A DNA stretch of 64,000 bases from Bacteroidota bacterium (GTDB lineage Bacteria; Bacteroidota; Bacteroidia; Chitinophagales; Chitinophagaceae), in NCBI GenBank assembly GCA_947460595.1, contig CANHGS010000007.1:1-64000 (forward strand), read 5' to 3'. This document shows, one piece after another, positions 40,506 through 49,243 of the stretch. The stretch's first letter is position 1. Every line of letters starts with the position of its first letter. Below the pieces are notes generated by a model that did no database searches, was not told the DNA's origin, and worked only from the letters and a program-made list of their open reading frames with translations. Both the position numbers and the translations under genes were made by a program.

Positions 40506-41204
40506 TTATTGTCCGTAGTAAGCACCTGCTCCGTGCTTTCTTTCAAAATGTTTCTTAATCAAAGTGTCTTTTAACCTAGGTGCAGAAGGATTAATTTGTT
40601 CTGTGAACATAGCAATTCTTGCTACTTCTTCTAAGACTGCTGCATTGTACACTGCTTTTTGTGCATTCTTACCCCAGGTAAATGGAGCATGATTACCCAC
40701 CAATACCATTTCTACTTCTTGGTGATTGATTCCAAGTAATTCAAAATGGCGGATGATCTGCCAACCCGTTTCGTGTTCATAATCTCCTTCAATCATGTCA
40801 TCAGCCATAGGTGGTGCACAGGGTACATCGGTGGTTAAATGATCCGCGTGCGTAGTACCAAAAATGGGAATGGGTCTTTGTGCTTGTGCCCAGGCTGTTG
40901 CATAAGTGCTATGGGTATGTACAATGCTACCAATGGATTCCCATTGTTTGTATAAGAGTGCGTGAGTCTTGGTATCTGAAGAAGGTCTTAGACTGCCTTC
41001 CAAAATATTATTTTCAAAATCAAGTACCACCATTTTATCTACGCTAAGTTCTTCATAGGGAACCCCACTTGGCTTAATGGCAAAGACTTGTTTTTCTTGA
41101 TCAGCCACACTTACATTACCAAAAGTGAACAATACCAAACCTAGTTTGGGTAATTGCATATTGGCCTCGTAAGCAGCTTCTTTGATGTCTTGGTAATAAC
41201 TCAT
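40506..41204 (-). CDS. araD: L-ribulose-5-phosphate 4-epimerase
   Basis: This 232-residue class II aldolase-like enzyme converts L-ribulose-5-phosphate to D-xylulose-5-phosphate. The zinc ligands appear in [13 protein letters not shown] and in the later His of the GxxH region ([11 protein letters not shown]). GTTHADH is the conserved loop, and a Tyr-rich tail (GAGAYYGQ) carries the catalytic tyrosine. Its start overlaps the araB stop by 4 bp, showing translational coupling. Confidence 0.97.
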   Translation of the reverse strand: MSYYQDIKEAAYEANMQLPKLGLVLFTFGNVSVADQEKQVFAIKPSGVPYEELSVDKMVVLDFENNILEGSLRPSSDTKTHALLYKQWESIGSIVHTHSTYATAWAQAQRPIPIFGTTHADHLTTDVPCAPPMADDMIEGDYEHETGWQIIRHFELLGINHQEVEMVLVGNHAPFTWGKNAQKAVYNAAVLEEVARIAMFTEQINPSAPRLKDTLIKKHFERKHGAGAYYGQ

Positions 41205-42874
41205 TGGTATTCGGTTTCTAGGAAAGCCCCCAATCTGTGATAGGCTTCCATTCTGGTTTGGTAATAATGAGCAGTACTTGCATCAGGATAATAAGTAGCA
41301 TCAAAACCCTGACCCATGCATTGCATGGCTTGTGCTACATTTTCAAATACTTGCGCTGCAGTTGCGGCAAACATAGCAGCACCTAATGCACAGGTTTGTT
41401 CACTTTTATGAATTCTAATGGGCATTTGCATCACGTTACTCATAACCTGCATAATATACGGAGATCTTTTGGCAACTCCGCCTAGTCCAATCAATCCTTT
41501 GATGGGTACACCTTCTAATACAAATCGGTCAACGATGGCTTTGGCTCCAAAGCAAGTGGCTTCTACAATGGCTTTGTAAACAGCAGCGGCATCTGTTGAT
41601 AGATTTAATCCACTAAATCCAGCTTTTAATAATTGATTGGCATCTGGTGTTCTTCTTCCATTTAACCAATCTATTGCCAATGGGTCATTGTCTTTCAAAG
41701 GCAACGCAGCGGCCGCGTTGGTGAGTTCTCCAATCATCTTTGAAGAAAGCTCTTCTAATAAATTTGTCTTGGTTTCGGCATCAATCAAATGGCTATTGCC
41801 AATGATTTGTTCCGTTGGTCCTAGTAAGAATTTCTTGAACCAAGCATAGCTATCGCCAAAGGCAGATTGGCCAGCTTCTAGTCCAATCATGCCAGGTAAC
41901 ACAGATCCGTCTACCTGGCCACAAATCCCTTTCACCAATATCTGTTCCATATCGGCCCTTGGGGCCACCAACATATCACAGGTAGAAGTTCCCATGACTT
42001 TACTCAAATGATAGGGTTCAATTTGGCCACCAACCGCGCCCATATGCGCATCAAATGCACCAACAGCAACAATGGTAGTGGCTGGAAGGCCTAATTTATT
42101 AGCCCACTGCGGCGATAGTGTTCCTGCAGATTGATCTGATGTGTAAGTGTCTACACCCAATGAAGCGGTATAACCATCTAGTAAAGGATCAAGACTAGTA
42201 AAGAACTCATTTGGGGGATATCCCCCAAATTCAGCAGACCACAAACCCTTGTGTCCTGCGGCACAAACCCCACGTTTCATTTGAGCAAGTTCTGTTTGGC
42301 CCGTGAGTAAGAAAGGAATCCAATCACAGTGCTCTACCCAAGAATGGCAGGCTGTTCTTACTTGTTCGTCTACATAAAGTATGTGTAAAAGTTTTGACCA
42401 GAACCATTCTGAAGAATAGATGCCACCCACAAATTGTAAATAATTGATGGGGAATTTTTTGGCGTGTTCATTAATGGCGGCTGCTTCATTCACAGAACTA
42501 TGGTCTTTCCACAAAACAAACATGGCATTTGGATTCTCTGCAAATGCGGGATGCATTGCTAGGGGAGTACCTGTTTTGTCAACTGCTACTGGCGTAGAAC
42601 CTGTGGTGTCAACGCCAATGCCACAAACGGCTGCAGCTATTGCTGGGCCACATTTTGCTACGCAGTCTTTGATAGTTGCTTCTAAACCTTCTACATAGTC
42701 TTGTGGGTGTTGTCTAAATTGATTGGCTGCTGGATTGCAATACAGTCCTGCCTTCCAGCGGGGATAATGAAATACGGAAGCAGCCATTTCTGTTCCGTTG
42801 CTGGTGTCTACAATAATAGCACGTACAGAGTCTGTTCCAAAATCAACACCTATGGCATATTTTTTCTCGGGCAT
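41201..42874 (-). CDS. araB: Ribulokinase
   Basis: This 557-residue FGGY-family kinase phosphorylates L-ribulose. The N-terminal phosphate-binding motif is IGVDFGTDSVRAIIVD, GIGVDTTGSTPVAVD follows, GAFDAHMGAVGGQ is mid-protein and LIGLGGVAKRSPYIMQVMS is in the C-terminal ATPase domain. It is the first gene of the operon. A candidate AraR box lies 19-39 bp upstream of the ATG. Confidence 0.97.
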   Translation of the reverse strand: MPEKKYAIGVDFGTDSVRAIIVDTSNGTEMAASVFHYPRWKAGLYCNPAANQFRQHPQDYVEGLEATIKDCVAKCGPAIAAAVCGIGVDTTGSTPVAVDKTGTPLAMHPAFAENPNAMFVLWKDHSSVNEAAAINEHAKKFPINYLQFVGGIYSSEWFWSKLLHILYVDEQVRTACHSWVEHCDWIPFLLTGQTELAQMKRGVCAAGHKGLWSAEFGGYPPNEFFTSLDPLLDGYTASLGVDTYTSDQSAGTLSPQWANKLGLPATTIVAVGAFDAHMGAVGGQIEPYHLSKVMGTSTCDMLVAPRADMEQILVKGICGQVDGSVLPGMIGLEAGQSAFGDSYAWFKKFLLGPTEQIIGNSHLIDAETKTNLLEELSSKMIGELTNAAAALPLKDNDPLAIDWLNGRRTPDANQLLKAGFSGLNLSTDAAAVYKAIVEATCFGAKAIVDRFVLEGVPIKGLIGLGGVAKRSPYIMQVMSNVMQMPIRIHKSEQTCALGAAMFAATAAQVFENVAQAMQCMGQGFDATYYPDASTAHYYQTRMEAYHRLGAFLETEYQ

Positions 42875-42892
42875 ACAACAATCGATTTTGTA

Positions 42893-42913
42893 TATGTGTC
42901 AAATTAACACTTA
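42893..42913 (-). promoter_or_regulatory. Candidate AraR operator upstream of araB
   Basis: Read on the minus strand, TAAGTGTTAATTTGACACATA is an imperfect 21-bp palindrome with 8 of 10 arm pairs. It shares the TAAGTGTnAA half with the second site at 43728. It lies just before araB. Assignment to AraR is inferred from position. Confidence 0.55.
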
Positions 42914-42945
42914 TTTAGTCATCCAATCAAATTTTATTGCTTGGC

Positions 42946-43650
42946 TTATTTGATATTATCTGGATTTGGGATAAAATTTAAAAAGGCATGAAAATTGGCG
43001 GCATACCTGCGCTTGTCTAATTTATAATAATAGGCGCCTTTCTTGCTATTCTCCTTATCCTTGTCTTTTTGCTTAATCAGGAGCTTGGTAGATTGAATTT
43101 TTCGGCTAAAATTCCGCTTATCAAATACGGTATCAAAGATTCCTTCATAGAGATTTTGTAATTGAGGGACTGTAAATTTCTCTGGCAATAATTCAAATAA
43201 GATGGGGTGAAAAGCCGCTTTATAACGCAAGCGTTTTTTAGCCATTTCTACCATTTGTTCGTGGTCAAAAATGAGTCTGGGTGCGGATTTGATGGGAAAC
43301 CACTCGGCATGGTATTCATCATTTAGCTGACGTTCATACTGGTGAATATCAATCAGTGCAAAATAGGCAACCGAGATGGTTCTTTCAATGGGGTCACGGT
43401 CTGGGTTTCCAAAAGCGTGTAATTGTTCTAAGTATACCCCTTCTAGTCCTGTCATCTGGTTTAGAATCCGGTTGGCACCTTTTTCAAAATCTTCTTCTTC
43501 TCGGATAAAACTTCCAATGAGACTCCATTTACCTTTTTCGGGTTCTAGTTCTCTTTGAACAAGGAGTAGTTTTAACTCGGTACCGTCAAAACCGAATATG
43601 ATACAGTCTACGGCAACCAGGAAACGTGTTTGTTTTTGATACTTTGGCAT
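42946..43650 (-). CDS. araR: Nudix-type transcriptional regulator of arabinose use (AraR/NrtR-like)
   Basis: I chose ATG 43650 (MPKYQKQTRFLVAVDCII) rather than GTG 43704, because the conserved NrtR-type domain starts there, giving 234 residues. The N-terminal Nudix domain (about 1-140) has a degenerate box: GSFIREEEDFEKGANRILNQ lacks the catalytic REUXEE glutamates, so it should sense a ligand, not hydrolyse one. The C-terminal winged helix (about 145-215) carries the NrtR-type FTVPQLQNLYE and DKRNFSRKI. Bacteroides AraR proteins of this kind regulate arabinose operons. It is upstream of araB on the same strand, with a candidate site in front of each gene. Confidence 0.88.
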   Translation of the reverse strand: MPKYQKQTRFLVAVDCIIFGFDGTELKLLLVQRELEPEKGKWSLIGSFIREEEDFEKGANRILNQMTGLEGVYLEQLHAFGNPDRDPIERTISVAYFALIDIHQYERQLNDEYHAEWFPIKSAPRLIFDHEQMVEMAKKRLRYKAAFHPILFELLPEKFTVPQLQNLYEGIFDTVFDKRNFSRKIQSTKLLIKQKDKDKENSKKGAYYYKLDKRRYAANFHAFLNFIPNPDNIK

Positions 43651-43727
43651 AGCAATGGAAAACAATTTAACCTCTAGAATTGAAATTTGGTGCTTTTTTA
43701 TCACGATTTTCTAAAAAAGTTAAAAAA

Positions 43728-43748
43728 TAAGTGTAAAAAGTACATTTA
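43728..43748 (+). promoter_or_regulatory. Candidate AraR operator in the araR-galK divergent region
   Basis: TAAGTGTAAAAAGTACATTTA is a 21-bp imperfect palindrome with 7 of 10 arm pairs, sharing TAAGTGTnAA with the site before araB. It lies upstream of araR and just 5' of the galK -7 element. AraR binding is inferred. Confidence 0.5.
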
Positions 43749-43762
43749 ATATCAAAATTCCC

Positions 43763-43770
43763 TAGATTTG
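43763..43770 (+). promoter_or_regulatory. Bacteroidota -7 element (TAGATTTG) for galK leader
   Basis: TAGATTTG matches TAnnTTTG fully, pointing to a transcript start near 43777, about 106 nt before the galK ATG. Confidence 0.65.
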
Positions 43771-43776
43771 TACTGC

Positions 43777-43860
43777 TGTTTTACATAATATTTTGAGTGA
43801 GTAAGTAAGATTAGCAGATTCAGAAATTGAGCTGAGGCGTGCCTCGGCTCAATTTTTTAG
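43777..43860 (+). ncRNA. Putative galK leader RNA ending in an intrinsic terminator (attenuator or sRNA)
   Basis: The stretch from the predicted start to the terminator hairpin would be an RNA of about 84 nt. The hairpin (43825-43854) has a 13-bp stem, aattgagctgagg/cctcggctcaatt, with a CGTG loop and a run of T. There is no plus-strand gene upstream that it could terminate. Either galK transcription is attenuated here, or the leader is a separate small RNA. No known riboswitch fold was recognised. Confidence 0.45.
43825..43858 (+). terminator. Strong terminator-like hairpin inside the galK 5' leader
   Basis: A 13-bp stem (one G-T pair) with a CGTG tetraloop is followed by TTTTTT. It ends 25 bp before the galK ATG and downstream of the predicted promoter. 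Confidence 0.85.
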
Positions 43861-43882
43861 AAGTTTACATAAATTGCCTGTC

Positions 43883-45052
43883 ATGTCTGAAAAAAACAAC
43901 TGCGCCGCTTTGGTGCAAACCCAATATACCAAAGCATTTGGTAGTCCAGAACTGATGGTCAAGTCTCCTGGAAGAATCAACTTGATTGGAGAACATACCG
44001 ATTATAATCTTGGATTTGTATTACCAGCGGCCATTGATAAAGCCATCTATATAGCCATTGGTAAAAGAACAGATCAGAACATCTGTATTCACGCTGCAGA
44101 CTTGGATCAGTCCATAGAAATGAGTCTTGAGTCCTTAGAACCATCGCCCAAGCAGTGGCCTAATTATTTGTTAGGTATTGCAGATCAATTAAAAAAAGCA
44201 GGGTATCCTATCTCTGGCTTTAATGCAGTAGTAGCGGGTGATGTGCCACTTGGCGCAGGGCTTTCTTCTTCAGCGGCAGTTGAATGTGCTACTGTTTTTG
44301 CATTGAATGAATTATTTGTTTTGGGTATGTCCAAATTAGAAATGGTTCGCATGGCGCAAAAAGCGGAAAATGAATTTGTGGGTTTACAATGTGGCATCAT
44401 GGATATGTTTGCCAGCATATTTGGTAAAGCAGATTCAGTAATTCAATTAGACTGCTGCTCACTGGATTATCATTATATGCCTTTTTACCAAAAAGGCTTT
44501 CAAATTGTTTTATTAGACACTTGTGTGAAACACTCATTGGCTTCTTCGGAATATAATACCAGAAGAGCCGAATGTGAAGCAGGTGTTGCCATCATTGCTC
44601 AACAGTACCCACAAGTGAAAAGCTTGCGTGACGCGGATTGGCGAATGGTAGAAAACTTATTGGCCGGGGGCGATGTTAAAGTGTATCAGCGTTGTAAATT
44701 TATTGTAGCGGAGATAGCTAGGTTACAAGCCGGATGCCAAGATTTGGTGGCTGGAGATATAACTGCATTTGGTTTGAAAATGTTTGAAACACATAGGGGT
44801 TTGAGTCAGGAATATGAAGTGAGTTGTAGTGAATTGGATTTTTTGGCAGATTACGCCAAGACCCAATCGGCAGTTATAGGCGCTAGAATGATGGGTGGTG
44901 GATTTGGCGGCTGCACCATTAATTTGGTCAAAGATGCTTCTGTAGATACTTTTATTGCTGGCGCGGCTGTTGCATTTAAAAATAGGTTCCAACAAGATTT
45001 GAAATCGTATATTGTAACCATTGGTGATGGCACCAGTTTAATTAACTTTTAA
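43883..45052 (+). CDS. galK: Galactokinase
   Basis: This 389-residue GHMP kinase phosphorylates D-galactose at C1. ATG 43883 is preferred over TTG 43874. The galactose signature is SPGRINLIGEHTDYNLGFVLP, the ATP-binding motif is PLGAGLSSSAAVE, and the third GHMP motif is MMGGGFGGCTINLV. Cytoplasmic. It is followed after 9 bp by galM, and it is divergent from araR, linking galactose and arabinose use. Confidence 0.97.
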   Translation: MSEKNNCAALVQTQYTKAFGSPELMVKSPGRINLIGEHTDYNLGFVLPAAIDKAIYIAIGKRTDQNICIHAADLDQSIEMSLESLEPSPKQWPNYLLGIADQLKKAGYPISGFNAVVAGDVPLGAGLSSSAAVECATVFALNELFVLGMSKLEMVRMAQKAENEFVGLQCGIMDMFASIFGKADSVIQLDCCSLDYHYMPFYQKGFQIVLLDTCVKHSLASSEYNTRRAECEAGVAIIAQQYPQVKSLRDADWRMVENLLAGGDVKVYQRCKFIVAEIARLQAGCQDLVAGDITAFGLKMFETHRGLSQEYEVSCSELDFLADYAKTQSAVIGARMMGGGFGGCTINLVKDASVDTFIAGAAVAFKNRFQQDLKSYIVTIGDGTSLINF

Positions 45053-45061
45053 ACAATACAT

Positions 45062-46216
45062 ATGAAATATTGCTTTGACGCCCTAGCCATCTTTGGCTTT
45101 GCTGGACTAGTTGGATGCGCCAATCCGGAAGCTTCCAAAACAGAAAAAACTGATAGTGCAACTGTTCCCAACAAAGGATCATACGCGCAAAAAGTAGACG
45201 AGAAGCAAGTGGAACTATATGAGCTCTCCAATAAAAATGGACTCAAAATTTCCATTACCAATTTTGGGGGCAGAATTGTCAGTTTTATTGTACCCGATAA
45301 GGCTGGAAAGCCCACGGATATTGTATTGGGCTACGATAGTTTGAATCATTTTTTACACAATAAGGAAGCCTATTTTGGCGCATTGATTGGCCGATATGGT
45401 AATAGAATTGCCAAAGGTAGTTTTCAATTAGAAGGCAAGACCTATCAATTACCCATTAACAACGCACCCAATAGTTTGCATGGTGGTCCCAAGGGCTTTC
45501 ACAACCAAGTTTGGGACGCCAAATTGATTGATGCGCAACACCTAGAATTGCAATATATGTCTAAGGATGGAGAAGAAGGATATCCTGGCAATCTAAGCGC
45601 TAAAGTGGTCTATACTTTAACGGATGAAAATGCGCTTCAAATTGATTATACCGCTACTACAGATAAAGCTACGGTAGTGAATTTAACCAACCATGCTTAT
45701 TTTAATTTGAATGGTGCTGGTGCAGCTACCATTAATGATCATTTGCTTCAAATTAACGCAGACCATTTTACCCCAGTAGATAGCACCCTGATTCCTATAG
45801 GAGTTTTGGCTGCAGTAAAAGGAACCGCTTTTGATTTTACCAAAGCCCATGCTATTGGAGATAGTCTTGGATCAAAAGACATTCAAATGATCAATGGCAA
45901 AGGCTATGACCACAATTTTGCTTTGAATAGAACAGCAGTTCCTGGTTTGCAAACCGCCGCTACTGTTTATGCACCAAGTACTGGTATACACATGGAAGTG
46001 TTGACCTTGGAGCCAGGTATCCAGTTTTATGGAGGAAATTTCTTAGATGGAACCTTGGTGGGTAAACAAGCCAAGCCTTATGCTTTTAGGTCTGCATTTT
46101 GCTTGGAAACCCAGCATTTTCCTGATGCGCCCAATCAGAAAAGCTTTGCTAGTACCATTTTGTTGCCAGGTAAAACCTATAGTACCCAAACCGTGTATAA
46201 GTTTAGCACTAAATAA
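45062..46216 (+). CDS. galM: Aldose 1-epimerase, predicted lipoprotein
   Basis: This 384-residue galactose mutarotase converts the beta-anomer to the alpha-anomer used by GalK. The first 19 residues end in a lipobox (FGFAGLVGC), so it is predicted to be a membrane-attached lipoprotein outside the cytoplasm. Motifs are GALIGRYGNRIAKGSF, SLHGGPKGFHNQVW, the catalytic-His region LTNHAYFNLNGAG and the catalytic-Glu region LEPGIQFYGGNF. It follows galK by 9 bp. Confidence 0.95.
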   Translation: MKYCFDALAIFGFAGLVGCANPEASKTEKTDSATVPNKGSYAQKVDEKQVELYELSNKNGLKISITNFGGRIVSFIVPDKAGKPTDIVLGYDSLNHFLHNKEAYFGALIGRYGNRIAKGSFQLEGKTYQLPINNAPNSLHGGPKGFHNQVWDAKLIDAQHLELQYMSKDGEEGYPGNLSAKVVYTLTDENALQIDYTATTDKATVVNLTNHAYFNLNGAGAATINDHLLQINADHFTPVDSTLIPIGVLAAVKGTAFDFTKAHAIGDSLGSKDIQMINGKGYDHNFALNRTAVPGLQTAATVYAPSTGIHMEVLTLEPGIQFYGGNFLDGTLVGKQAKPYAFRSAFCLETQHFPDAPNQKSFASTILLPGKTYSTQTVYKFSTK

Positions 46217-46331
46217 GGCAGTTTACCTTGGTCTAACAGGATTGAACAGGATGCGTAGCAGCTAAGTTGGCTTTAACTTTTGCACTTTATTCGGATAGCC
46301 ATTTTTGGTAAAAAACACGATTGATTTGCTT

Positions 46332-49220
46332 ATGAAAAGTTTAGCCTGCCATCCTATTGCCCCAACTCGTTTTTGGAAATCCTTTTTGATTGTATTCATG
46401 ACCCTTGTTTTGGTAGTTCCAGCTATTGCTCAAAGCAAGTGGCCAACCATTACGCAAACCAATAAACCATGGACAAGGTGGTGGTGGTTGGGGAGTGAAG
46501 TCAATAATAAAGACTTGACTACCGTGATGCAGGACTATCAAAAAGCAGGATTGGGTGGACTAGAAATAACACCCATTTATGGCGTAACGGGAAATGATGC
46601 AAAATGGATTCCATTTTTGTCAAAACAGTGGATGGGTGTGTTTGACCACACATTGGCCGAGGGTAAAAGATTAGACCTAGGGATTGACCTAGCCAATGCT
46701 ACTGGTTGGCCATTTGGTGGTCCTTGGGTAGGAGAAGAGGATGCCAGTAAGAATATGCAATTCACGCGCTATCAGTTAAAAGCTGGTGAGCAATTGCAAG
46801 AGAAAGTGGTATTGCAACAAGAACCCTTGGTAAGAACTGAAAATTATAAACCTAGGGATCTATCAGAAATTAAACAACCACTTTCTGCCAATACCAATAT
46901 GCAGGCTTTGTCTTTAGACCAAGTGCGTTTTAAAATTTGGCTTCCCTTACAACGCTTAATGGCTTACGCCGATGGGGGTGGAAGTTTGGATCTAACATCA
47001 AAAGTAGACAAAGAAGGAAACCTAGACTGGGTGGCCCCTCCAGGTAATTGGACCCTGATTGGACTCTTTATGGGACAACACGGAAAGCAAGTGGAAAGAG
47101 CCGCACCCGGTGGTGAAGGAAATGTGATAGACCATTTTTCTAAATCAGCACTAGATCATTATCTCTCTAAGTTTGACGAAGCTTTTAAAGGTCATGCCCT
47201 AAGTAATTTGCGTGGCTTCTTTAATGATAGTTATGAAGTTGATGATGCTCGTGGCCAGTCTAATTACACACCCCATTTCTTAGAAGAATTTAAAAACAGA
47301 AGGGGCTATGATTTGGCGCAAGAACTGATAGCACTAACCAAAAAAGATAAAACAGAAAGAGACCTACGCGTACTCTGTGATTATAGAATGACCATTGATG
47401 AATTAATCTTGGAACAATTTACAGGTGAGTGGAAAAAATGGGCTGCAGGTAAAAAGAAAATTGTTAGAAACCAATCGCACGGCTCACCAGCTAATACATT
47501 GGATTTGTATGGCGTTGTGGATATTCCCGAAATTGAAGGAACAGAATTATTGCGCATTAAATTTGCGTCTTCTACTTCTCATGTAATGGGTAAGAAATTA
47601 ACATCTGCGGAAAGTGCTACCTGGTTAAATGAACATTTTGTTTCTACATTGTCTGATGTTAAAAAAGCGTTGGATACCTATTTTATTGGTGGGGTAAATC
47701 ATATTGTTTATCATGGTACTAGTTACTCACCTCCTTCCGATACATGGCCTGGATATTTGTTTTATGCTGCGGTAGAATTTACCCAAGCAAACCCTTTCTG
47801 GCAGCAGTTTCCAGCCCTGAATCATTATGTGGCAAGAACCCAGTCTTTGTTGCAAGACAGCAAGCCAGATAATGATATTCTCTTGTATTTTCCTATTTAT
47901 GATAAGTATCAATTAGCGGGTAGGGATTATCTATGGCATTTTGATGGCATGAAACCCGAGTTCAATGGAACTCCGTTTGAAATTGCCGGTACCACTATGC
48001 AAGAAAATGGCTATTCCTTTGACTATATTTCAGATAGACAAATAGCGCAATTAAAAACAGGGGGTAAAGAAATTCTTTCTGCTGGTTCAAAATACCAAAC
48101 CATTGTTTTACCAGCTACTGCCTTTATGCGATTAGAAAGTTTGAAAAAGGTTTGGGATTTAGCAGAAAATGGAGCCACCATTGTTGCCTTGAAACATTTG
48201 CCTAAAGACATTCCTGGATTGGGTGGTTATGCGGCCAACAAAGCACAGTATGATCAAATGTTGGCCAAGCTCCATTTTGAAGCAACCTCTAACCCCGATG
48301 TTAAAAAAGCGGTTCTTGGAAAAGGGGTCATTTACCTGAGTGACAATCTAATAGCTATGTTAGCATTAGCAGCTATTAGGCAAGAGCCCCTAGTGCATCA
48401 AGGATTGGAATTTATTAGAGCAAAGCGTGGATCAGGTCAATTGTATTTTATTGCTAATCGTTCTGGAAAAAATTTGGAAGGATGGTACCCTGTAAGTAGC
48501 AATTTACAAAACAGCATTTGTTTTAATCCCATGAATGATGCCCTTGGTAAAGCCAGTGTCCGCAAGTCTGCTAGTGGACACTGGGAGGTTTATCTACAAC
48601 TGGCAAAAGATGAAAGCATCTTATTGCAAACTGCCAAAGAAACAGTTACTGCAACTGCTTATCCCTATTATCAAACAGCAGGTAATCCAGTTGAGTTGAA
48701 TGGTTCTTGGACCCTGAACTTTTTAAAAGGAGGTCCAGTTCTTCCTGCACCAAAACAACTAACTACCCTGCAAGACTGGACCAGTATTGATACCAGTTAC
48801 CAATATTTTTCTGGTACGGCTTCCTATTCCACTAGTTTCAAAAAACCGGTGGGGAATGCCAACCAGTATTTGTTGTCTTTGAGTAATGTAAAAGAATCAG
48901 CCGATATTATTTTGAATGGCGTAAAACTGGCCAGTTTAATTGGACCCGTATTTCAATTGAAAATAGACGCATCAGTTTTGAAAGCTGAAAACAAATTAGA
49001 GATTCAAGTAGCCAATAGCATGGCCAATAGAATCATTGATTTGGAGAAAAGAAAGGTAGTTTGGAAAAAATTCAACAATACTAATTATCCTGCTAGACTG
49101 GCGCAAAATAGAAATGCAAATGGATTATTTGATGCAAGTAATTGGTTGCCCAAAGCTTCTGGTTTGAGTGGAACCGTTCAACTGATTCCCATTCAATCTT
49201 TGAATCCATCAAAACCCTAA
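46332..49220 (+). CDS. GH106 alpha-L-rhamnosidase-like protein
   Basis: ATG 46332 gives a signal sequence (SFLIVFMTLVLVVPAIAQ) after a short basic stretch. The 962-residue product opens with the GH106 pattern: NKPWTRWWWLGSEVN, YQKAGLGGLEITPIYGV and DLGIDLANATGWPFGGPWV. A later segment, GFFNDSYEVDDARG, is conserved near the active site, and the C-terminus is a jelly-roll galactose-binding-like domain. GH106 members cleave alpha-L-rhamnosyl bonds in pectin; substrate detail is inferred. It is separated from galM by 115 bp and followed after 23 bp by the DUF4450 gene. Confidence 0.88.
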   Translation: MKSLACHPIAPTRFWKSFLIVFMTLVLVVPAIAQSKWPTITQTNKPWTRWWWLGSEVNNKDLTTVMQDYQKAGLGGLEITPIYGVTGNDAKWIPFLSKQWMGVFDHTLAEGKRLDLGIDLANATGWPFGGPWVGEEDASKNMQFTRYQLKAGEQLQEKVVLQQEPLVRTENYKPRDLSEIKQPLSANTNMQALSLDQVRFKIWLPLQRLMAYADGGGSLDLTSKVDKEGNLDWVAPPGNWTLIGLFMGQHGKQVERAAPGGEGNVIDHFSKSALDHYLSKFDEAFKGHALSNLRGFFNDSYEVDDARGQSNYTPHFLEEFKNRRGYDLAQELIALTKKDKTERDLRVLCDYRMTIDELILEQFTGEWKKWAAGKKKIVRNQSHGSPANTLDLYGVVDIPEIEGTELLRIKFASSTSHVMGKKLTSAESATWLNEHFVSTLSDVKKALDTYFIGGVNHIVYHGTSYSPPSDTWPGYLFYAAVEFTQANPFWQQFPALNHYVARTQSLLQDSKPDNDILLYFPIYDKYQLAGRDYLWHFDGMKPEFNGTPFEIAGTTMQENGYSFDYISDRQIAQLKTGGKEILSAGSKYQTIVLPATAFMRLESLKKVWDLAENGATIVALKHLPKDIPGLGGYAANKAQYDQMLAKLHFEATSNPDVKKAVLGKGVIYLSDNLIAMLALAAIRQEPLVHQGLEFIRAKRGSGQLYFIANRSGKNLEGWYPVSSNLQNSICFNPMNDALGKASVRKSASGHWEVYLQLAKDESILLQTAKETVTATAYPYYQTAGNPVELNGSWTLNFLKGGPVLPAPKQLTTLQDWTSIDTSYQYFSGTASYSTSFKKPVGNANQYLLSLSNVKESADIILNGVKLASLIGPVFQLKIDASVLKAENKLEIQVANSMANRIIDLEKRKVVWKKFNNTNYPARLAQNRNANGLFDASNWLPKASGLSGTVQLIPIQSLNPSKP

Positions 49221-49243
49221 TTGCCAATTATTTTAGATAGATC

